In this document: piece by piece, positions 7,602 to 17,055 of the stretch
Layout: each line of letters opens with the position of its first letter
Position numbering within the stretch: the stretch's first letter is position 1
From: Paenibacillus plantarum
Lineage (GTDB): Bacteria; Bacillota; Bacilli; Paenibacillales; NBRC-103111
Reading direction: 5' to 3'
NCBI RefSeq assembly: GCF_013141695.1
Contig: NZ_WHNY01000075.1
Location: 186,001 to 250,000, forward strand
DNA length: 64,000 nt
The notes under the pieces: model-generated
Seen by the model: the letters and a program-made list of their open reading frames with translations, nothing else
Databases searched by the model: none
What the model was told of the DNA's origin: nothing
Position numbers and translations under genes: made by a program

Positions 7602-9029
7602 ATGAGAGCAAAGAAAGCGTCTACAATGAGTGCGATTGCGTTAACGGTATTGATAGCGGGGTGCAGTTCCGGCAATGGAACATCAAGCACGACAAGCCCA
7701 GCTCCAGCGGCAAAAGAATCCACGCCAGCTGCTGCAACAGCTGCACCTGTTGCCAAGAAAGTAACGATTACTGCTCAAAGCTTTAAAGCCGATCAAAAAG
7801 AGAAGAATGATCAATTAGATCAGCGTATTGCTCGTTTTAAAACCAAATTCCCGAATGCTGATTTCAAAAAGGATGACTGGCAGTACAATCCGCTCGAAAT
7901 CGGGATCAAAATGGCTTCGAACAGTGCGCCAACCGAGTATACGACATATGCAACGGAAGGCAAAGTGCTTGTCGATAAGAAATGGGTCGCAGACATTACC
8001 GATTCCATGACTTCATGGGCACATGCCAAGGATATGAATGATCTACTTTCCAAACCTTTTGTTGTAAATGGGAAAACATACGGTGTACCGATTGATGGTT
8101 ACGTCATGACGATCACGTTGAATAAAAAGTTGTTCAAAGAGAAAGGCGTAGACTTGCCGCCAATGGATTGGACTTGGGATGATCTGCTGGCAGCAGCTCG
8201 CAAAATCAATGATCCAGCGAAGGGGATTGCAGGCTTTATTCCTATGGGTAAAGGGCCGGAAGCGGGCTGGAACTGGACGAATTTCCTGTATGCTGCAGGT
8301 GGCGATGTACAGAAGCTAGATAATGGTAAAGTAGTTGGTGTGTTCAATTCGGACGCTGGTTTGCAAGCGCTTGAATTCTACAAAAAACTGAAGGATGAGA
8401 ACCTGATCCCGCAGAACTGGGCACTTGGTTATGGCGATGCTTTGAATGCATTTGCTCAAGGGCGTGGCGCGATGGTTATGTGTGGCAGCGGTAACGCAGC
8501 GGATACGGCGATCAACGAAGGCGGCATCAGCAAAGATGATCTCGTTGTGTATCCTATGCCTTCATTTACGAAAGGCGGCAAACATACGGGCGTACTTGGC
8601 GGTAACTATCGTGTTATTAATCCGAAGAGCGATAAAGACCAACAAGAAATGGCGTTCAAATGGATTACAGATGAGTACTTCACAGACGATTTCTTGAACT
8701 CCACGAAGAAAGAAATCGAAGATCGTAAAGGTAAGAACCGTGTTTACATCCCACAACCGATCAACTACTGGAAAGATTCCTCTGATTTTGGTAAAAAGTA
8801 TACAGATCTCTTAACGAAGTACGATAACGTGTTCAAATACGATCCACAATTGCTCGCTCTATGGGATGGTAAGCCAGAAGCGCAATACGAAGCTCAAAAA
8901 TTCTATACAGAAATGGCGAATGTCATTCAAAAAGTATTTACGACGAAAGATGTGGACTTGAAAAAAGCACTGTCTGAAGCCGCGACCAAAGTACAAACGG
9001 AAACGTTTGACAAAGTGAAGGTCGAATAG
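7602..9029 (+). CDS. Extracellular sugar-binding lipoprotein of an ABC transporter
   Basis: 475 residues; binds a sugar outside the membrane and passes it to the two permeases that follow. A lipoprotein signal is clear: basic MRAKK, hydrophobic stretch and lipobox LIAGC with Cys21, then a Ser/Thr/Pro/Ala-rich linker. The rest resembles family 1 solute-binding proteins (GVPIDGYVMTITLNKKLFKE, DLPPMDWTWDDLLAAARK, GRGAMVMCGSGN). GAAAGGGGAACC precedes the ATG. The ligand is not readable; the neighbouring isomerase suggests a pentose, deoxyhexose or an oligosaccharide. The ATPase (MsmX-like) is not in the window. Confidence 0.92.
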   Translation: MRAKKASTMSAIALTVLIAGCSSGNGTSSTTSPAPAAKESTPAAATAAPVAKKVTITAQSFKADQKEKNDQLDQRIARFKTKFPNADFKKDDWQYNPLEIGIKMASNSAPTEYTTYATEGKVLVDKKWVADITDSMTSWAHAKDMNDLLSKPFVVNGKTYGVPIDGYVMTITLNKKLFKEKGVDLPPMDWTWDDLLAAARKINDPAKGIAGFIPMGKGPEAGWNWTNFLYAAGGDVQKLDNGKVVGVFNSDAGLQALEFYKKLKDENLIPQNWALGYGDALNAFAQGRGAMVMCGSGNAADTAINEGGISKDDLVVYPMPSFTKGGKHTGVLGGNYRVINPKSDKDQQEMAFKWITDEYFTDDFLNSTKKEIEDRKGKNRVYIPQPINYWKDSSDFGKKYTDLLTKYDNVFKYDPQLLALWDGKPEAQYEAQKFYTEMANVIQKVFTTKDVDLKKALSEAATKVQTETFDKVKVE

Positions 9030-9046
9030 GTAAGCCTTACTTACTT

Positions 9047-9092
9047 CTACCTGCGGCCGCTTATTCTGGAGTGGCTGTAGGTAGAGGTTTTC
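9047..9092 (+). terminator. Imperfect hairpin between binding protein and permease genes
   Basis: CTACCT at 9047-9052 pairs with AGGTAG at 9079-9084 with GGCC/GGC pairs inside, followed by AGGTTTTCTC. Such a hairpin after a binding-protein gene commonly stabilises its mRNA and lowers permease expression; here that is inference. Confidence 0.5.
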
Positions 9093-9113
9093 TCACTATA
9101 AGGAGTGTTTAGG

Positions 9114-10025
9114 ATGGATGCAGAGCTGAGTTCACAACCTATCGTAGCAAGTCGGGTATCGAAGAAGAAAATGAGCTGGTATTTATGGGGTACGCTGTTT
9201 ATTTTACCGGAAGTCGTCTTATTCATTATCTTTCTATGGGTGCCTATTTTCAAAGGGATTTTCTATAGCTTCTACAACGTTGATTTCGTAGATGGCAATC
9301 ATTTCACTGGCTTAGCAAATTATGTGAGTATTCTGAAGGATGATCTGCTTTGGATTTCAATTAAGAATACATTGATTTATATGGCTTTGGGGATTATTCT
9401 GGGTTTCTGGATCCCGCCGTTAGTCGCAATCGCGGTTTCCGAGCTTCGTCGGTTTCAAGGTGCAGCACGGATCATCAGCTATTTACCTAGTGCAGTGCCC
9501 GCCATTGTTTTGTACGGCATGTGGATGTGGTTCTTTGATGCTGTAGGGCCGATTAACAGTCTGTTGCAGAAAATAGGCATAGACCAAGTTTCGTTCTTTA
9601 GTCCGAAATTAGCGATGGCTTCGATTGTTGTTCTAGAAACATGGCAAAGCTTTGGGGCAGCTACGTTAATCTATATCGCGGCGATTGTCGGGATTCCGAA
9701 GGATTTGTACGAAGCTGCTGAAATTGATGGCGCCAGTGTGTGGCAGCGCGTTCGATATATCATTTTGCCTAGCATCAAAACCTTAATGGGATTATTGCTG
9801 ATTCTCCAACTGATCACGACCTCTCAAGGCTTCCAAGCACAGCTATCAATGACGGATGGCGGTCCGAATAATGCAACGCTGACGTACTTGTTATGGCTTA
9901 ACCACACGGCGTTCCGCGATTTGGAATTCGGCAAAGCGAGTGCCATGGGCAGCTTGATGTTCTTCGTACTCATTGGAATGACCATCCTTTACAACGTCAT
10001 GCAGCGTAGGAGTGAGAAAGCATGA
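9114..10025 (+). CDS. ABC sugar permease, MalF/UgpA type
   Basis: 303 residues; first transmembrane subunit of the importer. Start ATG 9114 is chosen for AAGGAG eight bases upstream; a GTG at 9105 overlaps that site. About six membrane spans, beginning with LWGTLFILPEVVLFIIFLWV after a cytoplasmic N-terminus. The ATPase-contacting EAA loop reads YEAAEIDGASVWQRVRYIILP. Overlaps the next permease by four bases (ATGA), so the two are translationally coupled and made in equal amounts. Confidence 0.93.
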   Translation: MDAELSSQPIVASRVSKKKMSWYLWGTLFILPEVVLFIIFLWVPIFKGIFYSFYNVDFVDGNHFTGLANYVSILKDDLLWISIKNTLIYMALGIILGFWIPPLVAIAVSELRRFQGAARIISYLPSAVPAIVLYGMWMWFFDAVGPINSLLQKIGIDQVSFFSPKLAMASIVVLETWQSFGAATLIYIAAIVGIPKDLYEAAEIDGASVWQRVRYIILPSIKTLMGLLLILQLITTSQGFQAQLSMTDGGPNNATLTYLLWLNHTAFRDLEFGKASAMGSLMFFVLIGMTILYNVMQRRSEKA

Positions 10026-10903
10026 AGCAAGGCGAACGAGGATTAATTTCCCAGCATGATTTCAAAAAAGGTTCCGTCAAATTCGGTTACACCCTCATGG
10101 TGCTGCTTATATTGGCGATTGCGGTTACGACCATCTATCCGTTTCTGAATACGTTTTTTGGCTCACTGAAAACGCGGGAAGAGTTTTTCACCTTTCCTCC
10201 CACCTTTTTCCCGAAACATTGGATTTGGAAAAATTATGACGATGCTTTTAACAGCTTCGACCTGCCTTTGTTGACGTTTTTGAAAAATACCATTCTCATT
10301 TATGTGGGAAATGTCGTGTGCTCCTTGTTATTTATCGGGCTAGCTGCATATGCGTTATCTCATTTGAAAGTCCCGTTCAAGCGATGGGTAACACTTTTCT
10401 TTTTCTCCACCCTGTTGATTCCGCCAGCAACGTACATCGTTCCTAACTTTTTGAATTTGAAAAGCTTAGGGATGATCAATACCTACTGGGCCTTCTGGCT
10501 GCCCGCGGCGGCGAATGCTTATTTCATGCTGTTGCTCAAAAATTTCTTCGATGGCATTCACAAAGAAGTGCTGGAAGCTGCGCGTATCGACGGGGCAAGT
10601 GAATTCAAATCCTTCATTCGGATTGCAATTCCGCTGTCGATGCCAATCATTGGTACGCTGCTCATGCTGTCGTTCTCGACGACGTGGAATGATTTCTACT
10701 GGCCGAGCATTGTGATGACGGATAAAAGCATGTATCCGCTGGCCACAGGTATTTATCGGTATGTGGTGTATTCCAACTCGGTCATTCCATGGAGTGTACG
10801 CTTCGCGGTGTTGACCATGGCGATGCTGCCGCCGGTACTGTTCTTCTTGATTTTCCAGAAGTTTATGATTCGTGGCTTATCAGTATCCAGCGTGAAAGGA
10901 TAG
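10022..10903 (+). CDS. ABC sugar permease, MalG/UgpE type
   Basis: 293 residues; second transmembrane subunit, partner of the preceding permease. Six spans are expected, the first being YTLMVLLILAIAVTTIYPFL. EAA loop: LEAARIDGASEFKSFIRIAIP. The C-terminal KFMIRGLSVSSVKG is typical of this family. Start ATG overlaps the upstream stop. Followed by a terminator, so the sensor kinase gene may be expressed partly on its own. Confidence 0.93.
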   Translation: MKQGERGLISQHDFKKGSVKFGYTLMVLLILAIAVTTIYPFLNTFFGSLKTREEFFTFPPTFFPKHWIWKNYDDAFNSFDLPLLTFLKNTILIYVGNVVCSLLFIGLAAYALSHLKVPFKRWVTLFFFSTLLIPPATYIVPNFLNLKSLGMINTYWAFWLPAAANAYFMLLLKNFFDGIHKEVLEAARIDGASEFKSFIRIAIPLSMPIIGTLLMLSFSTTWNDFYWPSIVMTDKSMYPLATGIYRYVVYSNSVIPWSVRFAVLTMAMLPPVLFFLIFQKFMIRGLSVSSVKG

Positions 10904-10909
10904 GGAGAA

Positions 10910-10946
10910 GCGTCCTTCAGAATGCCAATTCTGGAGGCGTTTTCTT
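10910..10946 (+). terminator. Terminator after the permease genes
   Basis: Stem of CGTCCTTCAGAAT with ATTCTGGAGGCG (one bulge), loop GCCA, followed by TTTTCTTTT. Confidence 0.7.
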
Positions 10947-11066
10947 TTGCGTTTAAAGGAGTTTCTTTCCGGCATAGCGAACGTACTGATAGTCTAACCA
11001 ACAGCGGTGCTGCTCCTGGCTGCTTGACGGAAAGCTTTTGAAAGGATGGTAAGAGGGATGCGTACA

Positions 11067-12830
11067 ATGCTGCAAAATATGAAGCTGATGAAAAAGTTGA
11101 TCCTGCTGCTTATCGTCTTCGTGGTAATTCCAACGCTTGTGTTGGATTTGGTCGTTGCCAAAAAGCTGGAATCCATTACGGAGGAACAAGTAGGGACAGC
11201 TCTGCTTCAATTAGTCCGGGGAAGTCATTTGACACTAGACCGTGAAAGCAGTGATTTTGAAGAAAAAACAGAGAAAATTATGATTTCGCAAGAAATCCAA
11301 CAATTAGTGAGTGTCCCATCATCCTCTGAATATGAACGTTTTGAAATTTTCAAAGCGTTAGATAAATATTTGAACAATTATTCAACCAATGCGGTGCGAT
11401 ATTCCTTGTTTTTTTCGGATAAGGATAAGTTGTATTCGTTCGTACCTAATTCGGATCTGTTGAATAATGGTGTGTTTTATTCGACGGATATGACGGATCT
11501 CTCGTGGTATAAAGCGGTTGGCAATGCGAAGGGCAAGGGGATCATTCGTGTTATTGATAAATTCGGATATAACCCGAACAATACGCAAACTGTGGCCTAT
11601 TTGAGGCAGTTAAACAGTATATATAACGGCGAAACGGTAATTGGTTACTTGGTTGTGTCAGGTATTGAAACACCGTTACAGATGGATTTCGTCCCTTTTG
11701 ATAAGTACAAAGATGCCCAGATTCTTCTGTTAGATCCCGATAACACGGTCTTAGCTACGAATACAGAAGCTTTCCGGATTGGCTCAAAGTTTGGTGTACC
11801 CGAAGGCAAGGAAGAAGGGGTTTATAAACAAATCGAGAGCGGTAATGAGATCATGTCGGTCATACATACGAGTGAATTTACGGGGACTAAGTTGCTGATG
11901 CGCGTTCCAGTCCAGTCGATCATTATCGATCATATCAGTGTTCAACGCTTAGTTGATTGGATTATGTTGATTTATTTCTTTATTTTGATTTTGGCGAGTA
12001 TGTATTTCATACAATCGATTTTGAAGCCTATTTCTCGGCTGGCTCGAATCACGAATTCATATCACCCTGGTAAACCTTTGGCCATTAGCATGCACGCGGA
12101 GAGTAAAAATGAGATCGTGCTGCTGAGCAATCATTTCATCCGAATGACCAATCGCTTGAATCAAACGATTTATGATCAATATGAGCTTGAATTAAAGCAT
12201 AAGGAAGTTGAATTGTCGATATTACATACACAAATCAACCCGCATCTTCTCTATAACACGTTGGAGTCCGTCTACTGGCATACGTTAATGGAGGGAGCGG
12301 CGGAATCAGCAGAAATGATTAAGGATTTGTCGCTCATTATGCGGATCGGACTTAGTAAAGGCAAGCTACTTATTCCGGTGATGGAAGAAATAAATCATGC
12401 GGAGGCGTATGTGCGGCTTCAGTTGTTCCGCTATGAGTATGCATTTAAGGTGTATTGGGAAATCGAAGAGGAAGCCAAACGTTATCTGATGCCCAAGGTG
12501 CTCCTGCAACCGATTATTGAGAATGCCATCCTTCACGGAATCAAGAATATGAGCCATGATGGGGCACTTTGGATCAAGGTGAAGCATACGGAAGGGAAAC
12601 TGATTATCATCGTGGAGGACAACGGCTATCGTATGCCGGATATCGGGATGTTGAATGCCATTTTGCAGGGGAAAGAGAGTAGTAAGGGATTCGGTATTAT
12701 TAATGTGCAAAAGCGGATTCAGCTGCATTTCGGGGAGGGCTATGGCCTGCAGTATGCGTTGCGGGAGGATCAGGGAGTGCGGGCGTGGATTGAGATTCCG
12801 GCGGTGTTGGATGAGACGGATTTGAAGTAG
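11067..12830 (+). CDS. YesM-type sensor histidine kinase
   Basis: 587 residues from ATG 11067 (AGAGGG nine bases upstream; ATGs at 11046 and 11058 are in frame but worse placed). Membrane span near residues 10-30, an extracellular Cache-like sensor of about 260 residues, second span IMLIYFFILILASMYFI, HAMP, then a His_kinase domain with HTQINPHLLYNTLE, whose His is phosphorylated, and an ATPase domain with ENAILHGIKN, VEDNGYRMPD and GFGIINVQKRIQ. It should sense the sugar or its binding protein and phosphorylate the regulator at 6171-7493. Regulator and kinase flank the transporter genes instead of being adjacent. Confidence 0.9.
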   Translation: MLQNMKLMKKLILLLIVFVVIPTLVLDLVVAKKLESITEEQVGTALLQLVRGSHLTLDRESSDFEEKTEKIMISQEIQQLVSVPSSSEYERFEIFKALDKYLNNYSTNAVRYSLFFSDKDKLYSFVPNSDLLNNGVFYSTDMTDLSWYKAVGNAKGKGIIRVIDKFGYNPNNTQTVAYLRQLNSIYNGETVIGYLVVSGIETPLQMDFVPFDKYKDAQILLLDPDNTVLATNTEAFRIGSKFGVPEGKEEGVYKQIESGNEIMSVIHTSEFTGTKLLMRVPVQSIIIDHISVQRLVDWIMLIYFFILILASMYFIQSILKPISRLARITNSYHPGKPLAISMHAESKNEIVLLSNHFIRMTNRLNQTIYDQYELELKHKEVELSILHTQINPHLLYNTLESVYWHTLMEGAAESAEMIKDLSLIMRIGLSKGKLLIPVMEEINHAEAYVRLQLFRYEYAFKVYWEIEEEAKRYLMPKVLLQPIIENAILHGIKNMSHDGALWIKVKHTEGKLIIIVEDNGYRMPDIGMLNAILQGKESSKGFGIINVQKRIQLHFGEGYGLQYALREDQGVRAWIEIPAVLDETDLK

Positions 12831-12878
12831 GGGCGGTGGAGCTGCAAAGTGCAAGTGCAACCCTTACACCCCGCCTTA

Positions 12879-13745
12879 TTACCGTGGTCTCTGCCATTTC
12901 TTGCGATAGACTAGAGGCGTGTCGCCGGTACGGTCTTTGAATAAATTGATGAAGTGGCTGACGTTGTCAATGCCTAGGGTGACAGCTATTTCGGATACAG
13001 GCATCTCGGAGTATTTCAATCGTTCCTTGGCATGTGTCATTCTGATGCTAATCAAGTATTCGTGCGGCGAGAAGCCTGTATACTGCTTAAACCGTTTGGC
13101 CATGTGGTACTTGCTAACGGCATGTTCTCGAGCGAGCTCGTCTAAGGAAATGGATTCCGTAAATCTGGATGTCAGGGTTTGACATATCGCATCGATGTAA
13201 TCAGGCTTGTCCGATTCGGATAAGCCTATTTGTTGTGCAGAGAGGACGATCTCCGTCAGCAGCTCAACTAGCAACTTTGATGTGAGGAACTCTGTTGCAG
13301 CATTTCTTTGTTGTTGGATTTGCAGTGTTTGACGCAGTAGCGTGGATACGGGTGATTCGTTGTTTTGCTGCAAAACAGGCTCGTGTGACGCTGCATACTG
13401 CTTATAATAGGCTGACGACGCACTCCCGTGAAAATGTACCCATAGAAGCTCTAGCGGCTCCAGGGGGTGGGTCGCGTAGTGATGATGGCTATCACAATGG
13501 ATGAAAAATAACTGATGAGCTCCCAAAGAATAGCTATTATCCCGATAAGTCAACTGTCCTCTACCTCGCAAAATGTAAGCAATCAAATAGGAGTCAAGAC
13601 CTTCCCGTTCTGTGAAATAACCTGGGAGTGTATGGAAATGGCCGATTTCTTGTACATAAAACAGGTTCGAGTGAGCGAACGTGGAAGGAGTTGAGATGAA
13701 ACGAATCGAGTCTTCCGACCATGCGGTAGTGAAATTTTCTTTCAT
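12879..13745 (-). CDS. AraC-family regulator with cupin-like sensor domain
   Basis: 288 residues from ATG 13745, chosen because GGAGG lies nine bases upstream; a longer frame upstream has no ribosome site. N-terminal AraC_binding cupin (about 20-150, with HTLPGYFTEREG and IHCDSHHHYATHPLEPLELLW) followed by two helix-turn-helix motifs (SLDELAREHAVSKYHMAKRF, VSEIAVTLGIDNVSHFINLF). Divergent from the isomerase gene at 13876, with about 130 bases between, so it most likely controls that gene in response to a sugar. Ligand unknown. Confidence 0.88.
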   Translation of the reverse strand: MKENFTTAWSEDSIRFISTPSTFAHSNLFYVQEIGHFHTLPGYFTEREGLDSYLIAYILRGRGQLTYRDNSYSLGAHQLFFIHCDSHHHYATHPLEPLELLWVHFHGSASSAYYKQYAASHEPVLQQNNESPVSTLLRQTLQIQQQRNAATEFLTSKLLVELLTEIVLSAQQIGLSESDKPDYIDAICQTLTSRFTESISLDELAREHAVSKYHMAKRFKQYTGFSPHEYLISIRMTHAKERLKYSEMPVSEIAVTLGIDNVSHFINLFKDRTGDTPLVYRKKWQRPR

Positions 13746-13875
13746 AAGAGAAACGCCTCCGAGATTACCGCAAGATTCTATTATTTTAAACCAAGATCCT
13801 TGGATGTTATCTTGATTGTAAGCCATTACAATAAGTTTATAAAGCTATTATTTATGAACGAATGGAGATGTTTCG

Positions 13876-15378
13876 ATGTCAATTTACCCAGCAATTAAGC
13901 CAAGCCTCAAGCCACGAATTGGGTTGTACTCCGTGGGACTTCGAGCATATTGGGAGCAGTTTCCTGGTTTAAAGGAACGATTAGAAGAATATGGACGTTT
14001 TATTGAACTGAAAATGTCCGCATGGGCGGACGTATATTACTATGGCCTCGTTGATACGGAAGGGGAAGGGCGAAAGGCAGGTGAGTGGCTGAACGAGCGG
14101 CAAGTGGATCTTGTATTCTGCCATGCAGCAACCTACTCCACAAGTTCTACCGTGCTACCAGTGCATCAAATTAGTAAAGCGCCTGTTGTCTTCCTCAATT
14201 TGCAGCCAACGGCGAGACTTAATTATGAGCAGTCGACGACAGGGGAATGGTTGGCACATTGCGGAGCTTGTCCTGTGCCAGAGTTCGCTAACGTGTTCAA
14301 TCGAGCTGGCATCCCATTCCGAGTTGTAAATGGCACGCTAGGGCTCGATTATACGCCAGCCATCTCATTGACGAATGAAGTGACGCATGAGCGCCGTGAA
14401 GCGGTGCGTGCGTGGAAAGAAATTGAAGAGTGGGTGAGAGCAGCAGGAGTACCTAGGACCTTGCAGCATAGCCGCTTCGGTTTCTTAGGCAATACCTATA
14501 GCGGGATGCTCGATATGTATAGTGATTTTACGATGATATCTGCGCAGACAGGTCTGCATGTGGAAGTGCTTGAAATGTGTGATCTGGACCGCATGCTGCG
14601 AGAAGTGACGGCGCAGGATGTGAAACATAAGCTGGATGAACTGTATGAGATGTTCCAAATCAGCGGAGACTCCCCTTCGGATCCAATTGCGAAGAAGCCA
14701 ACGGAAGAGCAGCTGGAGTGGTCTTGTCGAGTGGCTGCCGCACAAGAGAAGCTTGTGCGCGCCTATGATTTAGACGCCTTGTCGTATTATTACCATGGTG
14801 CGCCTGGTGGTGAATACGAAAAGCTGCAAGGTGGCTTCATTGTCGGTCACTCGCTGCTTACAGCGCGTGGCATTCCTTGCTCTGGCGAAGGAGATCTGAA
14901 GACAGCTGTCGCGATGAAAATCAGCGATATTCTCGGCGTCGGAGGCTCCTTCTCGGAAATCGTCGTCGTGGATTATATCGACGAGACGATTCTGCTTGGC
15001 CATGACGGGCCGTTCCACATCGCGATTTCCGAAGGGAAGCCGATTTTGCGCGGCATGGGGCTGTATCACGGCAAGCAGGGCACTGGCGTGTCCGTCGAAG
15101 CCAAGGTGAAGACAGGTGCGATCACAACGTTGAACGTGACGCAGACGGGGGATGGGAGGCTGAAGCTGATCTCCAGCGAAGGCGAGTCGACGAACGGGCC
15201 GATCATGAAGATCGGCAACACGCAGACGCCGGTGAAGTTCCGTGAGCACCCGGATGCGTACATGTCGCGCTGGTTTGCAGAAGCGCCAACGCATCACTGC
15301 GCGATGTCTATTGGGCACAATGCTTCCCAGTTTCAGAAAGTGGCGGAGCTGATGAATGTGAAGCATGTGATTTTGTAG
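13876..15378 (+). CDS. L-arabinose/L-fucose isomerase-family protein
   Basis: 500 residues, the length of arabinose isomerases. N-terminal Rossmann-like part (IGLYSVGLRAYWEQFPGLKE; HAATYSTSSTVLPVHQ) and a C-terminal barrel with candidate metal ligands Glu in CSGEGDLKTA, His in LLGHDGPFHIA and paired His in APTHHCAMSIGH. These enzymes interconvert aldoses and ketoses with Mn. It differs enough from AraA and FucI that the substrate is left open. TGGAGATG precedes the ATG by five bases. Lies between its AraC regulator and a double hairpin terminator; likely works on the sugar imported by the neighbouring ABC system. Confidence 0.75.
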   Translation: MSIYPAIKPSLKPRIGLYSVGLRAYWEQFPGLKERLEEYGRFIELKMSAWADVYYYGLVDTEGEGRKAGEWLNERQVDLVFCHAATYSTSSTVLPVHQISKAPVVFLNLQPTARLNYEQSTTGEWLAHCGACPVPEFANVFNRAGIPFRVVNGTLGLDYTPAISLTNEVTHERREAVRAWKEIEEWVRAAGVPRTLQHSRFGFLGNTYSGMLDMYSDFTMISAQTGLHVEVLEMCDLDRMLREVTAQDVKHKLDELYEMFQISGDSPSDPIAKKPTEEQLEWSCRVAAAQEKLVRAYDLDALSYYYHGAPGGEYEKLQGGFIVGHSLLTARGIPCSGEGDLKTAVAMKISDILGVGGSFSEIVVVDYIDETILLGHDGPFHIAISEGKPILRGMGLYHGKQGTGVSVEAKVKTGAITTLNVTQTGDGRLKLISSEGESTNGPIMKIGNTQTPVKFREHPDAYMSRWFAEAPTHHCAMSIGHNASQFQKVAELMNVKHVIL

Positions 15379-15399
15379 TTGCTACGTTAGCGTAAGAGT

Positions 15400-15478
15400 G
15401 TAGTTAGTCGATGAAACCGACTAACTACAACCACTAAATAGAAAACGCAACAGTCCGTTAAGGACAGTTGCGTTTTTT
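15400..15478 (+). terminator. Two consecutive hairpins ending the isomerase transcript
   Basis: First, an 11-base perfect stem 15400-15410 with 15418-15428 lacking a T-run. Second, AACGCAAC.GTCC / GGAC.GTTGCGTT at 15444-15474 followed by TTTTTTG, a regular intrinsic terminator. The remaining bases to 15590 show nothing coding. Confidence 0.85.
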
Positions 15479-15589
15479 GTATCCACGTACTTACCTGCGT
15501 ACCTCTGCCGCGGCATTCCTTCTCATTTTAACCAGATACTAATGGGTGCTCCAATTCATTCGTATATCCACATTCGTGGAAGTGCTTGA

Positions 15590-15784
15590 TTAATTTTGCG
15601 GTAAGGAAGATTGGTCTTCAGATGAATCGGATATTCCTGTCACATCAATGTAATGATCGATGGAATCAAGAACCTGACTTAACGGGGATTGCGTAAAAAT
15701 AATGCGATCCGCGTGTATAGCGTTATAAGTGCTATCATCTTTGTTAATTTTGAAACCTCTATAATTCTCGTAAATAGTTTTCAT
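15590..15784 (-). CDS. Small hypothetical protein (64 aa)
   Basis: Starts at ATG 15784 with AAGGAGCG eight bases upstream, which gives good support for translation. The product starts MKTIYENYRGFKINKDDSTY and ends in a Ser/Glu/Asp-rich tail SDSSEDQSSLPQN. No membrane span, no cysteine. I do not recognise the family; the small alpha/beta start with aromatic residues resembles many short Paenibacillus proteins of unknown role. Isolated on this strand, between two plus-strand genes. Confidence 0.6.
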   Translation of the reverse strand: MKTIYENYRGFKINKDDSTYNAIHADRIIFTQSPLSQVLDSIDHYIDVTGISDSSEDQSSLPQN

Positions 15785-15994
15785 GGCAATCGCTCCTTCG
15801 CTAGGATGTATATAATAAAATACCATCTTATGGATAAGTTTGGTAGAGGTGTAAAATAAGAGATTCTGTCAGTTTATGAATGTTCATGTGAATTTCACAT
15901 TAAATTCGTGAATTGGAGAGGATAATAGGTACTCATACGTGTTTTTTGCTATTCTGTTCTTTTTTATGTTACAGTTAAGTGGAGGTGATTTCAA

Positions 15995-16996
15995 GTGTTA
16001 AAATTAAGTATTTTGGATCAATCGCAAATTGGAGAAGGTCGTAATGCCGCGCAGACGTTGGCCGAGACGACTGAACTAGCACAAGAAGCTGATCGAATTG
16101 GCTACAGCCGATTCTGGGTGTCGGAGCATCATGCTTCACAAGCCTTGGCGCATTCAAGTCCAGAGGTTCTGATCGCGCATTTGGCAGCCAAAACAGAGCG
16201 CATCCGACTAGGCTCTGGAGGCATCATGATGCCGCATTATAGCGCTTATAAAGTTGCTGAAAACTTCCGCTTGTTAGAGGCTCTCCATCCGGGGCGTATC
16301 GATGTTGGGCTTGGCCGTGCACCAGGCGGCATGCCAATATCCACGCGTGCGCTGCAAGAGGGCAAATATACAGGTGTTGACCAATACCCGCAGCAAATCG
16401 CTGATTTGACGGGTTATTTATATGATTCACTTCCAGCAGGGCATAGGTTCGCCGCGCTGCATGCATCACCGATTATCTCGACGGCACCGGAGATTTGGCT
16501 GCTAGGCTCTTCCTATGACAGCGCAAGAATTGCTGCTGATCAAGGGGCGGCTTTCGGCTTCGCGCAATTTTTTGGGAACGCGGATTGTGAGCAGGCGCTG
16601 CGCATTTATCGCGAGCATTTCACGCCGTCGATCTTGAACGAGAAGCCACACTCCCTAGCAGCCGTGTTGGTTATCTGTGCAGATACAGAAGAAGAAGCAA
16701 ATCAACTGGCGCTTAGTACAGATTTGTTCTTCTTGTCTTTAGGCCGCGGCATGCTGCTTCCGTCATTCCCTTCCGTGAATACGGCGCTCAATTACCCGTA
16801 TACGGAGAATGACTATGCCATGATTCGCAATGGTCGTCATAGACGAATTGTTGGCACGCCGAAGCAAGTGAAGGAAGAGATTTTGAAGTTGAATGAAGCG
16901 TATCAAGCGGATGAAATCATGGTCGTTTCGCCGATTCATAACATCGAAGCGCGATTGCATTCGTATCGCCTTCTGGCGAAGGCGTTCGATTTGTAG
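15995..16996 (+). CDS. LLM-class flavin-dependent oxidoreductase (luciferase-like)
   Basis: 333 residues, TIM-barrel monooxygenase of the bacterial luciferase family, MsnO8-type subgroup. Typical sequences: RFWVSEHHASQALAHSSPEV near residue 45, RIRLGSGGIMMPHYSAYKVAE, and RIDVGLGRAPGGMP. These use reduced FMN supplied by a separate reductase; the substrate is usually unknown. Start is GTG 15995 under an optimal GGAGGTGAT seven bases upstream. Stands alone. Confidence 0.9.
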   Translation: MLKLSILDQSQIGEGRNAAQTLAETTELAQEADRIGYSRFWVSEHHASQALAHSSPEVLIAHLAAKTERIRLGSGGIMMPHYSAYKVAENFRLLEALHPGRIDVGLGRAPGGMPISTRALQEGKYTGVDQYPQQIADLTGYLYDSLPAGHRFAALHASPIISTAPEIWLLGSSYDSARIAADQGAAFGFAQFFGNADCEQALRIYREHFTPSILNEKPHSLAAVLVICADTEEEANQLALSTDLFFLSLGRGMLLPSFPSVNTALNYPYTENDYAMIRNGRHRRIVGTPKQVKEEILKLNEAYQADEIMVVSPIHNIEARLHSYRLLAKAFDL

Positions 16997-17055
16997 AGAT
17001 GAGAGGGTGGCACATCTCTTGTCATTCACTTCATCTCGGCTCCTGCCACGCCATT

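Noticed and set aside
14770..15366. 198-residue minus-strand open frame inside the isomerase-like gene
   Set aside because: Arg/His-rich product typical of antisense reading in a GC-rich stretch; the plus-strand gene explains the sequence.
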